DNA of 53,392 bases from Lentisphaerota bacterium (GCA_015061745.1 SUWB01000018.1:1-53392); one strand, 5' to 3'; positions 6,991 through 17,098 are shown, numbered from the stretch's first letter. Program-made: numbers and translations. Notes: generated by a model from the letters alone, not told the origin.

Positions 6991-9399
6991 TTATTTTATT
7001 TTGCTGAGGTCGATACCGGTTTCTTCCCAGAAAAGGGTGTCTTCCACAGGTTTGTTGTCGATTTCCCAAAAGTGATTCATCACATCTTCCACCACCAGCG
7101 GGGCGTTGGCCAGGTAATCTTTCAAAGTTTCAAGAGCGATGGAACTTTCTGCCTTGAAAGATGCCGCATTGTTGAGAAGCGAGGCAAAGAAACTTGCTGC
7201 CGCAGGTTTTGTGCAGGAAGCTGTGTTAAAGGTACAGACGATCAGAGTACCCTTGCCCGCATTGATGAGACCGCAGTGACAGAAATTCCGCAAAGTATCA
7301 TCGGCAACGTAACCTTTGACGCCGTGGATGAGTCCTTTCATACGGTCACGCACAGGTTTGTCCACACCGGAGATCAGTTCTGTCATTTTTGCGGGGAAGT
7401 GATCCAGATTGAGCTTGTATCCCGCTTCGATCAAATCATAAAGGGGAGCATTGAAGAACTTGCCGCAACCGATGGCTTTGCGGAATTTTTCTTCCTTGAT
7501 GATACCGCCCAGGTTGCTGCCCCGGTCCCAGATGCAGGGTTTGAAACGTTCCAGAGAACCGGGCCAGTAGTATTGTTCCTGACCGGGATTGTCCCGGTGA
7601 TAGAAAAGCACAACGGTTTTTCCGGCTTCAAGGTCAGCGAAAAGTTCTTCATTGAGACGGTCGCGCAGAACGATATTTGAGTTTTCCGCACCGTTAACGG
7701 TATTGAGGAGGATCCAGGAAGCAAAATCGCTGTTTTCAAGTTTGAGATCAAATTTGGAATTAATGGGGGCTGCCGCAGGATAACGCCAGATTTTCCAGTC
7801 GTTGCGGCAGGTGATGCCGGGGGCGGAAAATTCAGCGTAAACGGTATATTCTTCAGGGGCATCCAACCGGGGCAGAGTCACTTTGATGTCAATAAGTTTC
7901 TGGACACCGGGAACGGCAAAAATGTTATCCTGATCGTAAAGCACCATTTTACCGGAACCGCTTTCAATGGTGACTTTCAAAGTTCCGAAACCGTATTCGG
8001 CAGCAGTAAAGTTGGAAAGATGAATGGGCAGATCGATCACAGTGTTATCAGCGAAACATTCTTCGGGCAGATCGGTCAGCAGCACTGCATCATCGTTGAA
8101 CTGGCGCATCCAGGCGGCATCAATATATTTGTCATCGTCAAAACAGTCAACGATACCGTTTTTGTTTTCATATTTGAAACAGTCTGCAAACTGGAGCATT
8201 TCAAAGCCGCAGAGACCGGAAAGACGGAGCCGTTCAATGTAGGTTTTGAGTCCGAACTTTTTGAAGTTTTCTGAAGCAGTCCGGTAATCGGGCAGCCGGT
8301 CAACGATTCCCTTCTGTCTGGCAAGTTCGGTAAACTCGGTCATAAAGCGGGGTTTTTTGATTCCGTTCTGTTCAAGGAATCCTGCTCCCATCCGGGCGGC
8401 GAAAGCATCAAACTTGGCATTGAGTTTCTCGTAATCGGGAATCTCGATGTAGTGGACGGCTTCGTGGGCCAGAGTGGGTTTCACAGGGTTGGCATAACGC
8501 CGGACTTCCACATTTTCCTTTTTTTCGGTCATCGGCGTATCTTTGGCTGAACCGTTCATATGCCAGCAGGCATCGGAAATGAACATATCCCGGTGGGATT
8601 TGTAGGGGAAAAAGTAAGCAATGTGCTGAGAAAGGATATCCGCACTTGAACGGTCAAATTCACCCCAGCCGGAGTTGTCGAGGATCAGCTTGGCAGGTGC
8701 AAGGGCTTTGCCTTCTTCATAAAGCTTATGGACCAATACCTGGTGACCGGAATTATGCATTTCATTACCGATGCAGAAAATTGCCACGGAAGGATGATTG
8801 CGGTAGCGGATAATCGTTTCACGCCAGTTGGCATTGTTCAGGGCGAGGTTTTTCTTTTTGCCCTGTTCATCGTATTCATAGGCAAAACCGATTTCCATAT
8901 GGATGAAAAGTCCCAGTTCATCAGCGGCACGGACGAAATCCTCTGAGGGTACTGTGCTGTGGAACCGGACAAGGTTGAAACCATATTTTTTTGCCTGACT
9001 GATGTGGTAACGGTAGCTTTCATAATCGCTTTTGCCGGAAAGATTCGGATGGTCGTGGGCCACGATCCCCCGGATGTAGCCGCGGAAACAAAAGGCTTTG
9101 CCGTTAACCAGAATGGTTTTGTTGCCTACGGCGGTCAATTCATTAAGACCGAAAACTTCAGGTTTCAGACCATCGGCCTTAAAGGTGTAAAGGACAGGAT
9201 TTTCAGGCGTCCAGAATTCCAGTCCTGCTGCATCAAAGGTATGACGGACAATGCCGGAAGATAAAGTTTCCCTGCGCAGCAGCGCAGGGGTGATGACTTT
9301 GCCGCAGGGGGCGGTAATGGTACAGTTGGCGATGGATTCCGGACCGTCGCAAAAAAGCAGACCGGCAGCGGTGGAACTGTGGATGTAAATATCGCTCAT
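6991..9399 (-). CDS. GH2-family glycoside hydrolase lacking the N-terminal jelly roll
   Basis: An 802-residue enzyme. Residues 1-90 look like the immunoglobulin-like domain of GH2 (FWTPENPVLYTF, then VNGKAFCFRG). They are followed by the TIM barrel with the acid/base glutamate in CIGNEMHNSG and a probable nucleophile region PRFMTEFTEL. The last 350 residues form a β-rich domain and an α/β domain resembling the glutamine-amidotransferase-like or β-galactosidase trimerisation fold. The usual 180-residue N-terminal sugar-binding domain is absent and there is no signal peptide, so it probably acts in the cytoplasm on oligosaccharides. The ATG has GGGAAAA upstream and a good promoter at 9458-9487. 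Linkage specificity (galactoside, glucuronide or mannoside) cannot be told. Confidence 0.78.
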   Translation of the reverse strand: MSDIYIHSSTAAGLLFCDGPESIANCTITAPCGKVITPALLRRETLSSGIVRHTFDAAGLEFWTPENPVLYTFKADGLKPEVFGLNELTAVGNKTILVNGKAFCFRGYIRGIVAHDHPNLSGKSDYESYRYHISQAKKYGFNLVRFHSTVPSEDFVRAADELGLFIHMEIGFAYEYDEQGKKKNLALNNANWRETIIRYRNHPSVAIFCIGNEMHNSGHQVLVHKLYEEGKALAPAKLILDNSGWGEFDRSSADILSQHIAYFFPYKSHRDMFISDACWHMNGSAKDTPMTEKKENVEVRRYANPVKPTLAHEAVHYIEIPDYEKLNAKFDAFAARMGAGFLEQNGIKKPRFMTEFTELARQKGIVDRLPDYRTASENFKKFGLKTYIERLRLSGLCGFEMLQFADCFKYENKNGIVDCFDDDKYIDAAWMRQFNDDAVLLTDLPEECFADNTVIDLPIHLSNFTAAEYGFGTLKVTIESGSGKMVLYDQDNIFAVPGVQKLIDIKVTLPRLDAPEEYTVYAEFSAPGITCRNDWKIWRYPAAAPINSKFDLKLENSDFASWILLNTVNGAENSNIVLRDRLNEELFADLEAGKTVVLFYHRDNPGQEQYYWPGSLERFKPCIWDRGSNLGGIIKEEKFRKAIGCGKFFNAPLYDLIEAGYKLNLDHFPAKMTELISGVDKPVRDRMKGLIHGVKGYVADDTLRNFCHCGLINAGKGTLIVCTFNTASCTKPAAASFFASLLNNAASFKAESSIALETLKDYLANAPLVVEDVMNHFWEIDNKPVEDTLFWEETGIDLSKIK

Positions 9400-9457
9400 A
9401 ACAAATTTTCCCTTAATCTTGAAAAAAATTCACCTTTACTCATATTGTCTTTGATAT

Positions 9458-9487
9458 AATATAACCCCGTAAGAGGGGGAATGTCAA
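9458..9487 (-). promoter_or_regulatory. Promoter of the GH2-aldolase-MFS operon
   Basis: On the minus strand TTGACA (9482-9487) is separated by 18 bases from TATATT (9458-9463). The spacer contains a CCCC/GGGG inverted repeat (9465-9479) between the two boxes, a place where a repressor could act. It diverges from the clpC promoter. Confidence 0.65.
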
Positions 9488-9506
9488 GTAAAAAACATTT
9501 TCTTGC

Positions 9507-9535
9507 TTGACTTTTCAAGCTAATGTTGTTATATT
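9507..9535 (+). promoter_or_regulatory. Promoter of the clpC operon
   Basis: TTGACT (9507-9512), a 17-base spacer and TATATT (9530-9535) lie 53 bases before the clpC start. No CtsR- or CIRCE-type inverted repeat was recognised. Confidence 0.7.
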
Positions 9536-9588
9536 GTAAGATGAGAAAATAGAACTACTGTCTTAATACTCCCGGAGAATGAATTTTT

Positions 9589-12165
9589 ATGGCAAATGAC
9601 AACGGCTTTTCTGCCCGGGCCCGCTATGCTTTGGTTATGGCCAAAGAGGAGGCTCACAAGATGAACGCTGAATCCATCGCTGCTCACCATCTGCTTCTGG
9701 CTCTGCTTGCGATGGAAGATATGATCGCTGTGACCGTATTGAAAAAATTTAACGTTAATATTGCCCGGCTGAGAATGGAAATCGAAAAAAGCTGCGGTTC
9801 GCCCGGAGGGGCTCCCGCAGACGGAGCCCTTGAAGGGCTGCCGCTGCCTTTCAGTGTCGAGATGAAGCGGGTGCTTATCAAAGCTCACGAAGAAGCTGTG
9901 GCAATGCACAGTGCCGCCATCGATACAGTCCACCTCTTGATCGGTATCCTTGCCAACGAATCTTCAGATGCCTGCCGTATTCTCAAGAATATGGGCTTCA
10001 ACCCCGAAAATTCCCGGGACGAGGTGATGCGGACTCTGGAATCTGTCAACCTGCCTCCTTCTGAAAAAAGCAATCCCGGCAGTGCTATGGAACGGTTCTT
10101 TGAACACTCCGATATACCGTACTACGACGAAGACGATCTGGAAAATCCGGACGATAACTCCAGTTTGAGCGGCGATCTGCCGGCTTTGAATACCTATGGC
10201 CGCAATATGACTGAACTGGCTGCCGCCGGTAAACTTGATCCCGTCATCGGCAGAGCAGATGAAATCGAAAGAGTTATTCAGATCCTTTGCCGCCGTACCA
10301 AAAACAATCCTGTCCTGATCGGTGAAGCCGGCGTCGGAAAAACTGCTATTATTGAAGGTCTTGCTCAGGCTGTTGCAGCAAAAAAAGTTCCTGAAATCCT
10401 GTGTGACAAGCAGATTTATTCTATCGACCTGCCCCTTATGGTGGCGGGCACAAAGTACCGGGGACAGTTTGAGGAACGTATCAAAGCTGTGATTGATGAA
10501 GTGCGCAATTCCGGCAAGGTCATTCTCTTTATTGATGAGCTTCATACCCTTGTGGGAGCAGGAGGAGCCGAAGGAGCTCTCGATGCCGCCAATATTATTA
10601 AACCTGCTCTTTCCCGCGGAGAACTGCAGTGTGTGGGGGCGACAACTCTTGATGAATACCGCAAAGGTATTGAAAAAGATGCCGCCCTTGAACGCAGGTT
10701 TCAGAGTGTGCTGGTGAATCCTCCTTCAACAGAGGATTCCATCAAGATCCTTGAAGGTCTCAAAGGAACTTACGAAACCTATCATAATGTGCACTACACT
10801 TCAGAAGCTCTTAAAGCCGCTGTGGAACTTTCTGACCGTTATGTAACAGGGCGGTTTCTGCCTGATAAAGCCATCGATCTGATGGATGAAGCAGGTTCCC
10901 GGGCCCGTATCAATTCTTCAGGTGAAGTTCCCGATACGGCCGAACTTGAGGAAAAACTCAAGCAGGTGCGCAGCGATAAAGCCGCCGCCTGTGTCAAGCA
11001 GGATTTTGAAAAGGCCGCCCAGCTGCGGGATCTGGAATATGAATTGCAGAGCGAACTTGAGGAAATTCTGCAGAAATGGCGCAGTGAAGCTGTCAGACGG
11101 CGGTCTGAAGTGGGTGCTGCCGATATCCGTAAAGTGGTGGCAAAATTGACCGGAGTTCCCCTTGAACGTATGTCCGAAGGGGAAAATACCCGTTTGCTCA
11201 AGATGGAAGAAGAACTTTCCGGCAAGGTCATCGGTCAGAACGATGCCATCAGTGCCATTGCCAGGGCTTTGCGCCGCAGCCGTGCAGACTTGCGTAATCC
11301 GGGCCGTCCTATCGGGTCATTTATTTTCCTGGGCCCCACAGGGGTGGGGAAAACGCTCCTCGCCAAGGCTCTTGCTGAATTTATTTTCGGAGATCCTGAT
11401 TCTCTGATTTATGTGGATATGTCTGAGTATATGGAAAAATTCAGTGTATCCCGTCTGGCAGGAGCTCCTCCCGGATATGTGGGATACGGAGACGGCGGGG
11501 AACTGACTGAACCCGTGCGCCGCCGCCCCTATTCTGTGGTGCTTTTTGATGAGATCGAAAAGGCTCACCCCGATGTGATGCACACGCTGCTCCAGATCCT
11601 TGAAGAAGGACGGATCACTGATTCTCTGGGACGGCGGGTGGATTTCCGCAATACCATTATTATTATGACCAGCAACGTTGGAGCTGCGGAATTGAGCCGT
11701 TCCAGTGTCCTCGGATTCAGCGGAACAGAGATCGACTCCGGTGCAGCACGGCTGCTGGAGGTGGCAAAACGCACGTTCAAACCCGAATTTCTCAATCGGA
11801 TCGACGATATCGTTGTTTTCAGAAAACTCACCCGGGAAGATCTGGTTGCCATCGTGGATCTTGAAGTCGCCAAACTCAAGAGCCGGCTCAAAGAACGTTC
11901 TCTGGATATGGAGATCTCTCAGGAAGCCCTGGAGTTCATCGTGGAAAAAGGCAATGCAGCTGAATATGGAGCCCGTCCTTTGCGCCGTGCCGTGGAACGC
12001 TATCTGGAAGATCCCCTTTCTGAAGCCTTGCTCAGAGGTGACCTGGAAAAGGCTTCCGGTGTTAAAGTTGCCGCCGGCAAAGAGGCTCTGACCCTGACTC
12101 CGGTGCTTCCCGAAGCGAAGAAACGGAGTACCCGTAATGGAGCAGGAAAGAAGAAACTCTCTTAA
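9589..12165 (+). CDS. clpC: ClpC-type AAA+ unfoldase
   Basis: An 858-residue Hsp100 chaperone with two AAA+ domains that unfolds proteins for ClpP. The N-terminal Clp_N double repeat occupies residues 1-150. The first Walker A (GEAGVGKT) is at about 245-252 and the second (GPTGVGKT) at about 582-589. A short middle region with a UVR-like coiled coil (around 452-490, [11 protein letters not shown]) separates ClpC from ClpB, which has a longer middle domain. An LGF loop after the second Walker B fits the ClpP-docking loop. The C-terminal D2-small domain ends in a lysine-rich tail. It is the first gene of a rightward unit with the phosphoesterase, mnmA and possibly ispF. ClpP itself is not in the window. 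Confidence 0.93.
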   Translation: MANDNGFSARARYALVMAKEEAHKMNAESIAAHHLLLALLAMEDMIAVTVLKKFNVNIARLRMEIEKSCGSPGGAPADGALEGLPLPFSVEMKRVLIKAHEEAVAMHSAAIDTVHLLIGILANESSDACRILKNMGFNPENSRDEVMRTLESVNLPPSEKSNPGSAMERFFEHSDIPYYDEDDLENPDDNSSLSGDLPALNTYGRNMTELAAAGKLDPVIGRADEIERVIQILCRRTKNNPVLIGEAGVGKTAIIEGLAQAVAAKKVPEILCDKQIYSIDLPLMVAGTKYRGQFEERIKAVIDEVRNSGKVILFIDELHTLVGAGGAEGALDAANIIKPALSRGELQCVGATTLDEYRKGIEKDAALERRFQSVLVNPPSTEDSIKILEGLKGTYETYHNVHYTSEALKAAVELSDRYVTGRFLPDKAIDLMDEAGSRARINSSGEVPDTAELEEKLKQVRSDKAAACVKQDFEKAAQLRDLEYELQSELEEILQKWRSEAVRRRSEVGAADIRKVVAKLTGVPLERMSEGENTRLLKMEEELSGKVIGQNDAISAIARALRRSRADLRNPGRPIGSFIFLGPTGVGKTLLAKALAEFIFGDPDSLIYVDMSEYMEKFSVSRLAGAPPGYVGYGDGGELTEPVRRRPYSVVLFDEIEKAHPDVMHTLLQILEEGRITDSLGRRVDFRNTIIIMTSNVGAAELSRSSVLGFSGTEIDSGAARLLEVAKRTFKPEFLNRIDDIVVFRKLTREDLVAIVDLEVAKLKSRLKERSLDMEISQEALEFIVEKGNAAEYGARPLRRAVERYLEDPLSEALLRGDLEKASGVKVAAGKEALTLTPVLPEAKKRSTRNGAGKKKLS

Positions 12166-13009
12166 GCGTCTTTTCAGACTTCTGGAGTGGGGCTTTTGCG
12201 GCTGTATCGTACTCATACTCTTGTGGGGAGGCGTTATTGAACCGAATATGCTCTGCGTCCGCCGCTGTGATGTGACATTGCCCGGATTGCCGGAACGTTT
12301 CAGGGGAGCCCGGGCGGTGATCATCGCAGATACCCATTTCGGCAATACTTTTATTGACCGCTTGAGAAAGGCGCGGATCGTCAGGTATTTCAAAAAGGAA
12401 AAACCGGAACTTTGTCTGCTGCTGGGGGATTATATCGCTGTGGGGTCTATTCCCGGTTACGGCGCGATGACTGAAAAAGAGTTGATCCGTTTTTTCTCTG
12501 AACTCAAAGCTCCCTGGGGGACTTATGCCGTCCTGGGCAATCACGAGCTTTGGTATGGCAGAAAACGTATGGCAGATATTCTCGAAAAAGCCGGCATCAG
12601 AATGATCGAAAACCAGCTTGTCAAAGTCAAAGGTCTTGATGTTGCAGGTGTTCCTGATGCTTCAGTTGTGCCCTTTGACCGGAAGCAATACAATGCTCTG
12701 ATCCGGGGTGAGGGGAGTTTGCTGCTGCTTTCCCACAAGGGGGGTATGCTCAGGCAGATCGACAGCTCAAGGAGTGTGCTTATGCTCTCTGCTGATACTC
12801 ACGGCGGACAGATACGGATTCCCGGAGTCGGTTCTTTGAAAGACTTTCTCAGTCGCCGCAAAGAATTTGCTCCCGGGCTTTCAAACTGGTGGGGCAAGAA
12901 ACTTTTTATAACGGTCGGGGCAGGGGGGCATCGGCTGGGATTCCGTTTGTTCTGTCCCCCTGAGATCGCTGTTGTGACATTCAAAGAGGAAGGGAAGTCA
13001 GCTATATGA
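12137..13009 (+). CDS. Membrane-anchored calcineurin-like phosphoesterase
   Basis: A 290-residue metallophosphoesterase with one N-terminal transmembrane helix (about residues 17-35). Metal-binding motifs in order are DTH, GDY, GNHELWYG and the LLSHK histidine, then ADTHGGQ where the family has GHTHGGQ. The family resembles YaeI/YkuE, which act on UDP-sugar lipids or unknown phosphoesters at the membrane. The Gly-His to Ala-Asp change in the last motif replaces one conserved histidine by aspartate, which could still bind metal but is unusual. The start overlaps the clpC end by 29 bases, and its stop overlaps the mnmA start as ATGA, so translation is coupled. Confidence 0.8.
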   Translation: MEQERRNSLKRLFRLLEWGFCGCIVLILLWGGVIEPNMLCVRRCDVTLPGLPERFRGARAVIIADTHFGNTFIDRLRKARIVRYFKKEKPELCLLLGDYIAVGSIPGYGAMTEKELIRFFSELKAPWGTYAVLGNHELWYGRKRMADILEKAGIRMIENQLVKVKGLDVAGVPDASVVPFDRKQYNALIRGEGSLLLLSHKGGMLRQIDSSRSVLMLSADTHGGQIRIPGVGSLKDFLSRRKEFAPGLSNWWGKKLFITVGAGGHRLGFRLFCPPEIAVVTFKEEGKSAI

Positions 13010-14043
13010 AAATCGTACTTGCGATGTCCGGAGGCGTTGATTCCGGCTGTGCCGGAGCCCTGCTCCGCAGGAGCGGCCACGAAGTCATCGGCGTAACGAT
13101 GCTTATTGACGGATTTCCCCCTTCCCCGGCAATGGACAGCGGCGTTAAAGAGTGCTGTGAAAAACTGGGGATCGAACACCATTATATTGATGTTTCCTCT
13201 CAGTTCAAAGAAAAGGTCATTCTGCCTGCCGCCCGGGAATATGCTTCAGGAAGAACGCCCAATCCCTGTTCTCTCTGCAATCCCGCTATCAAATTCGGTG
13301 AACTGCTCAAATTCACCAGAGATATGAAAGCAGACTGCCTTGCCACCGGACACTATGTCCGTTTGGGCTATCGTCAGGGAGAACCCTTTTTGCGCCGGGG
13401 AGCTGACCGGGCCAAAGATCAGAGTTATTTTCTGGCTCTGCTGGGAAAAGAGGTTTTTAAGGAGGTAATGTTCCCCCTGGGAGAATTGACTAAACCTGTG
13501 GTGAGGGCTGTGGCATCTGATTTCGGATTTCACTTTCATAAAGCTGAAGACAGTGAAGAACTCTGTTTTGTGCCTCCGGGCGTAAATTCCGGAGATGAAC
13601 TTTTCCGCCGTGCCGGTCTCACTCCCCGTCCCGGAAGGATCTTTTACAGAGGGAAAGCCGTGGGAACCCATCAGGGGATCCACCGGATCACGTTGGGGCA
13701 GCGGCAGGGATTGGGAGTTGCCTTGGGCGTTCCCGCCTTTGTCAAATCCATTGACGGAACGCTTCACCGGGTGGAACTTGAAACAGATCCGGCAGCGTTG
13801 ATGTGTCAGGAGTTTTTCCTTGACCGCTGGGGTGATGCTCCGTTACCGGAGCCGGGAGAATATGAAATTCAAATCCGCTACCGTTCCCGTCCCGCTCCCT
13901 GTGAGGTGGTGAGCTGTGATGAAACGCAATGCAAGATCCGGACCCGGCAGCCCTTGCGGGCCGTGACTCCGGGGCAGATCGGAGCCCTCTACCGGGGCGA
14001 AGAACTTTGCGGCGGCGGTATTATCAGGCTTGAACAACAATAA
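13006..14043 (+). CDS. mnmA: tRNA-specific 2-thiouridylase MnmA
   Basis: A 345-residue enzyme that places sulfur on U34 of tRNA for Lys, Glu and Gln using persulfide sulfur and ATP. The N-terminus has the PP-loop MSGGVDS. The catalytic cysteine lies in TPNPCSLCN and the partner cysteine in SEELCFVP. The GHYVRL and DQSYFL segments are also present. Length is normal for the family. It overlaps the preceding phosphoesterase stop by four bases. A cysteine desulfurase-like gene lies far away at 47551-48642 and need not be its partner. Confidence 0.92.
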   Translation: MKIVLAMSGGVDSGCAGALLRRSGHEVIGVTMLIDGFPPSPAMDSGVKECCEKLGIEHHYIDVSSQFKEKVILPAAREYASGRTPNPCSLCNPAIKFGELLKFTRDMKADCLATGHYVRLGYRQGEPFLRRGADRAKDQSYFLALLGKEVFKEVMFPLGELTKPVVRAVASDFGFHFHKAEDSEELCFVPPGVNSGDELFRRAGLTPRPGRIFYRGKAVGTHQGIHRITLGQRQGLGVALGVPAFVKSIDGTLHRVELETDPAALMCQEFFLDRWGDAPLPEPGEYEIQIRYRSRPAPCEVVSCDETQCKIRTRQPLRAVTPGQIGALYRGEELCGGGIIRLEQQ

Positions 14044-14098
14044 AAGTTTTCTTCCGGCATCAACGGGAGGAAATAATCAAATCGGGAGAAAAGATATT

Positions 14099-14578
14099 AT
14101 GACAGATTTCAGAGTCGGCCAGGGATTTGATGTCCACCGTCTTGTTCCGGAGCGTAAATTGATTCTTTGCGGTGTGGAAATTCCTTACGAATTGGGATTG
14201 CTGGGACACAGTGATGCCGATGTGGCGATCCACGCTTTGATAGATGCGCTGCTTGGAGCTTTGGCTCTGGGGGATATCGGAGAAATTTTCCCCGATAATG
14301 AAGCCCGCTGGAAAGGGGCCGACAGTACAAAACTGCTGCAGATGGTCTTGCAGCTGCCGGCATTCAAAGAGTGGAAGATCAGCAATGTTGACATTACCAT
14401 TGTGGCCCAGAGACCAAAACTTGCTTCTTATAAAAAAATAATGCAGCAGCGTATGGCTGAAGTTATGGCTTTGGAGCCGGAAAGAATTTCCATAAAAGCC
14501 ACCACCACTGAAAAACTGGGCTTCACCGGCCGCGGCGAAGGTATTGCCGCAACGGCTGCTGCTGCATTGGTCAAATAA
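14099..14578 (+). CDS. ispF: 2-C-methyl-D-erythritol 2,4-cyclodiphosphate synthase
   Basis: A 159-residue enzyme of the non-mevalonate isoprenoid pathway. It converts CDP-methylerythritol 2-phosphate to the cyclic diphosphate with release of CMP. Metal ligands are visible in GFDVHRL near the start and in LGHSDADVAIHALIDALLGA. The C-terminus has the ATTTEKLGFTGRGEGIA signature. An in-frame ATG upstream at 14030 lies inside mnmA. The ATG at 14099 is preferred because it gives the standard family length and has GGGAGA ten bases upstream. Confidence 0.93.
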   Translation: MTDFRVGQGFDVHRLVPERKLILCGVEIPYELGLLGHSDADVAIHALIDALLGALALGDIGEIFPDNEARWKGADSTKLLQMVLQLPAFKEWKISNVDITIVAQRPKLASYKKIMQQRMAEVMALEPERISIKATTTEKLGFTGRGEGIAATAAAALVK

Positions 14579-14781
14579 GTTTTTCCCTTTATGTTGCGAT
14601 TCCTGCGTCCGCTGGAATTATAGGCCGATGTCAGGGCCTTAAGTTCTGATTTTTAATTGCGTCCTGCAGATTTGCTGTATTATCACACAAAAATCCCCAA
14701 AAAAAGAGATTTTTCTGTCATTTTCAGAAAAATACGTTCTCTATTTAAGAAACAGATAAACAGCAGAAAGGAAAAATTGTT

Positions 14782-14991
14782 ATGGACGAAACAAAAGCAA
14801 CTTGTACAGGTGTCATCGGCGGTGCCGCAGCAGGATTGGGGATTACCGCAGTTGGAACTCTTGCTTTACCGGTACTCGGACCGGTTCTGGCAAGTTATGT
14901 TGTGATCGGCGGTATGGTTGGAGGAGCTGCCGCAGGAGGGAAAATCGCTCTCAGAATCGCAGAAAAAGTTAACGGAACAAGAAAAAACTGA
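14782..14991 (+). CDS. Small glycine-zipper membrane protein
   Basis: A 69-residue protein, mostly small residues (Gly, Ala, Val), with two hydrophobic segments (about 9-34 and 38-56) carrying GxxxG/AxxxG spacing such as GGMVGGAAAGG. This is the look of glycine-zipper membrane peptides. The ATG has AAAGGA upstream. The stop lies four bases before the ATG of rtcB, so the two are translationally linked. No assigned function. Possible roles are a membrane-associated companion of the downstream genes or a small pore-like peptide, but nothing in the sequence proves either. Confidence 0.65.
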   Translation: MDETKATCTGVIGGAAAGLGITAVGTLALPVLGPVLASYVVIGGMVGGAAAGGKIALRIAEKVNGTRKN

Positions 14992-14995
14992 AACT

Positions 14996-16225
14996 ATGGA
15001 TAAATATTATGATAACGGTCGTCCGGAAACCGTAACCGGAGATTTCGGTACAGCCTGGATCACCACACAGGATAATGACGATGAAACGGTAAAAATGATC
15101 CGTTCGGTGATGAATTCATCCCTTTCGGAAAACACCCGGGTTGTCATTATGCCTGATTGTCACGTGGGGAAAGGCTGTGTGGTCGGATTCACTCAGAAAC
15201 TCAATGAAAACAATTTGCGTATTTCTCCTGAAATCATCGGCGTGGATATCGGCTGCAACATTACTTCTATGAAGTTCAAAGCAGATCCCGCATTTATGGA
15301 AAACGAAGAAACTCTTGCTCTGCTTGATGCTTTTACCCGTGCCCATATCGGGATCGGTATTGCAGCTTATTCTGCAGATGGACTTTCTGCCAGAGAAAGA
15401 GGTATGATCTCCAAAGAAGATTTGAAAGCCTTTGCTGATGCGGAAAGGCTGCTGAAAGAGGATATGCCCAATCCCAGAGAAAAGGATTCTTCTCCCGGAA
15501 TTGAACGTCAGCTGAAATCGGTCGGTTCCGGCAATCACTTTGTGGAACTTGGCAAAGATCCCGAAGACGGTTTCTATTGGCTGACCGTTCACAGCGGTTC
15601 CCGGTATTTCGGGCAGAAGGTATGTCATTACTACACGTATCACGCGGTCCGTAATTGTGGCGATAATACGGCAAGGAATTACAAGTATTTTGATAACACA
15701 TCTTCTTATCTGGAGCACTACCTTGTCTGTGTGGACGCCTGTCAGCGTTTTTCACGGTTGAATCATCAGCTGATCCTGAATAAACTCAGTGAATTTGTCG
15801 TCAGAGGAACTTGCGGGAAACCGTTGGATTATATCGGCACGATGCACAACTATATTGATTTGGAACATATGATCATCCGCAAAGGTTCGGTCAGTGCCCA
15901 GGCGGGAGAACGGTTGCTGATCCCCTTCAATATGCGTGACGGTGTGGCTGTTTGTGAGGCTAAAGGGAATCCTGATTGGAATTTTTCTGCACCGCATGGT
16001 GCAGGCAGATGCCTTTCCCGGGCTGAAGCCAAGCTGCTGTTGAATGCCCGGAATGCAGCTGAAGATCTTAAACAGCATAATGTGTTTTCCACTTCTGTGG
16101 AATACAGTGTCGATGAAACGCCTGATGCTTACAAGCCGATGGCACAGATCCTTGAACTTATCAAGCCCACTGTGGATGTGAAGTTTTTGGTTAAACCCAT
16201 CTGGAACATCAAAGGGAGATCCTGA
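14996..16225 (+). CDS. rtcB: RtcB-family RNA ligase
   Basis: A 409-residue manganese- and GTP-dependent RNA ligase that joins 2',3'-cyclic phosphate or 3'-phosphate ends to 5'-OH ends. Motifs seen are MPDCHVGKGCVVG, the metal cysteine in GVDIGC, GSGNHFVEL, HSGSR and the HGAGR box of the nucleotidylated histidine. Upstream in-frame codons from 14918 overlap the small glycine-zipper gene and are not family-like, so the ATG at 14996 is chosen. It has no clear ribosome binding site, which fits coupling to the preceding stop. A VanW gene starts two bases after its stop. No RtcA or archease gene is present. Confidence 0.9.
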   Translation: MDKYYDNGRPETVTGDFGTAWITTQDNDDETVKMIRSVMNSSLSENTRVVIMPDCHVGKGCVVGFTQKLNENNLRISPEIIGVDIGCNITSMKFKADPAFMENEETLALLDAFTRAHIGIGIAAYSADGLSARERGMISKEDLKAFADAERLLKEDMPNPREKDSSPGIERQLKSVGSGNHFVELGKDPEDGFYWLTVHSGSRYFGQKVCHYYTYHAVRNCGDNTARNYKYFDNTSSYLEHYLVCVDACQRFSRLNHQLILNKLSEFVVRGTCGKPLDYIGTMHNYIDLEHMIIRKGSVSAQAGERLLIPFNMRDGVAVCEAKGNPDWNFSAPHGAGRCLSRAEAKLLLNARNAAEDLKQHNVFSTSVEYSVDETPDAYKPMAQILELIKPTVDVKFLVKPIWNIKGRS

Positions 16226-16227
16226 TA

Positions 16228-17055
16228 ATGACGGAAAAGAGGCGGAAACTGTTTTGTGAGATTTCACCGCTTTGCTATAAGATTTCTGTATTCAAATGCT
16301 GTATGCTGCGGCGTTTGCAGGATCTTTTGGGCAAAGAACGTTTCTGCCGCAACCGTGATACGGAGTTGCTGCCTGTGGTGATCTATAAGCATAAGTCACT
16401 TATCCGCAGACAATTGGGCGATGTGGATATGACTTTGCAGGAAAACAAAGCGGTCAATCTTTCTCTGGCCGCTCCTGAAATTTCAGGTGTGCTGATCCGT
16501 CCGGGAGAAACTTTTTCTTTGTGGCACCTTGTGGGGAAAACTTCTGCCCGCAAGGGCTACAAAGAAGGATTGATGATAAAACAGGGAAAACCTGACCGGG
16601 GCATCGGCGGCGGCTTGTGTCAGCTGAGCAATCTGATTCATTGGCTTGTGCTGCATACTCCTTTTGAAATCACCGAACACCATCATCACGACGGAGTGGA
16701 CCTGTTTCCGGATTTCGGGCGGCAAGTCCCTTTCGGTGTGGGGACAAGTATCAGTTACAACTATCTGGATTACCGTTTCAAAAACGGGACAGATCAGACC
16801 TTTCAACTTGTTGTATATACCGATGACCGGTACCTCAATGCCGAATTGCGTGCAGAAAAACCTCTGGAAGTCAAGTACCATATTGAAAGCTTCAAAGAAC
16901 ATTTTACACTGGAACAGGGGCACTGGTACCGTAACGGTGAGATCAGGAGACAATGCATTGACAAAAGCTCCGGAACGATTCTTGAGGACAAGGTGATAAA
17001 AATCAATCACGCCAAAGTTATGTATGATGAAAAGTATATAATAAATCGCAGTTGA
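16228..17055 (+). CDS. VanW-family protein
   Basis: A 275-residue protein with the VanW core: a segment IRPGETFSLWHLVGKTS, then GYKEGLMI and the hallmark GGGLCQLSNLIHWLVL. These are followed by a histidine-rich EHHHHDGVD and a β-rich C-terminus. VanW is found beside some vancomycin-resistance clusters and in many genomes without them. Its biochemical role is not established and it should not be read here as a resistance determinant. There is no clear signal peptide. The ATG follows the rtcB stop directly with GGGAG upstream, so both are in one operon. Confidence 0.85.
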   Translation: MTEKRRKLFCEISPLCYKISVFKCCMLRRLQDLLGKERFCRNRDTELLPVVIYKHKSLIRRQLGDVDMTLQENKAVNLSLAAPEISGVLIRPGETFSLWHLVGKTSARKGYKEGLMIKQGKPDRGIGGGLCQLSNLIHWLVLHTPFEITEHHHHDGVDLFPDFGRQVPFGVGTSISYNYLDYRFKNGTDQTFQLVVYTDDRYLNAELRAEKPLEVKYHIESFKEHFTLEQGHWYRNGEIRRQCIDKSSGTILEDKVIKINHAKVMYDEKYIINRS

Positions 17056-17098
17056 AACAGATGAAATAATACAGTTATTCAATCAAAAGGGAAAAAAA

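Noticed and set aside
9589-12165. ClpB disaggregase
   Set aside because: The middle region is short with a UVR-like motif and there is an LGF ClpP-docking loop, so ClpC fits better.
16228-17055. Vancomycin-resistance locus
   Set aside because: Only a VanW-type protein is present; no vanH, vanA/B-type ligase, vanX or vanRS genes nearby. The ATP-grasp protein at 19640 lies in a sugar cluster and is not a clear D-Ala ligase.
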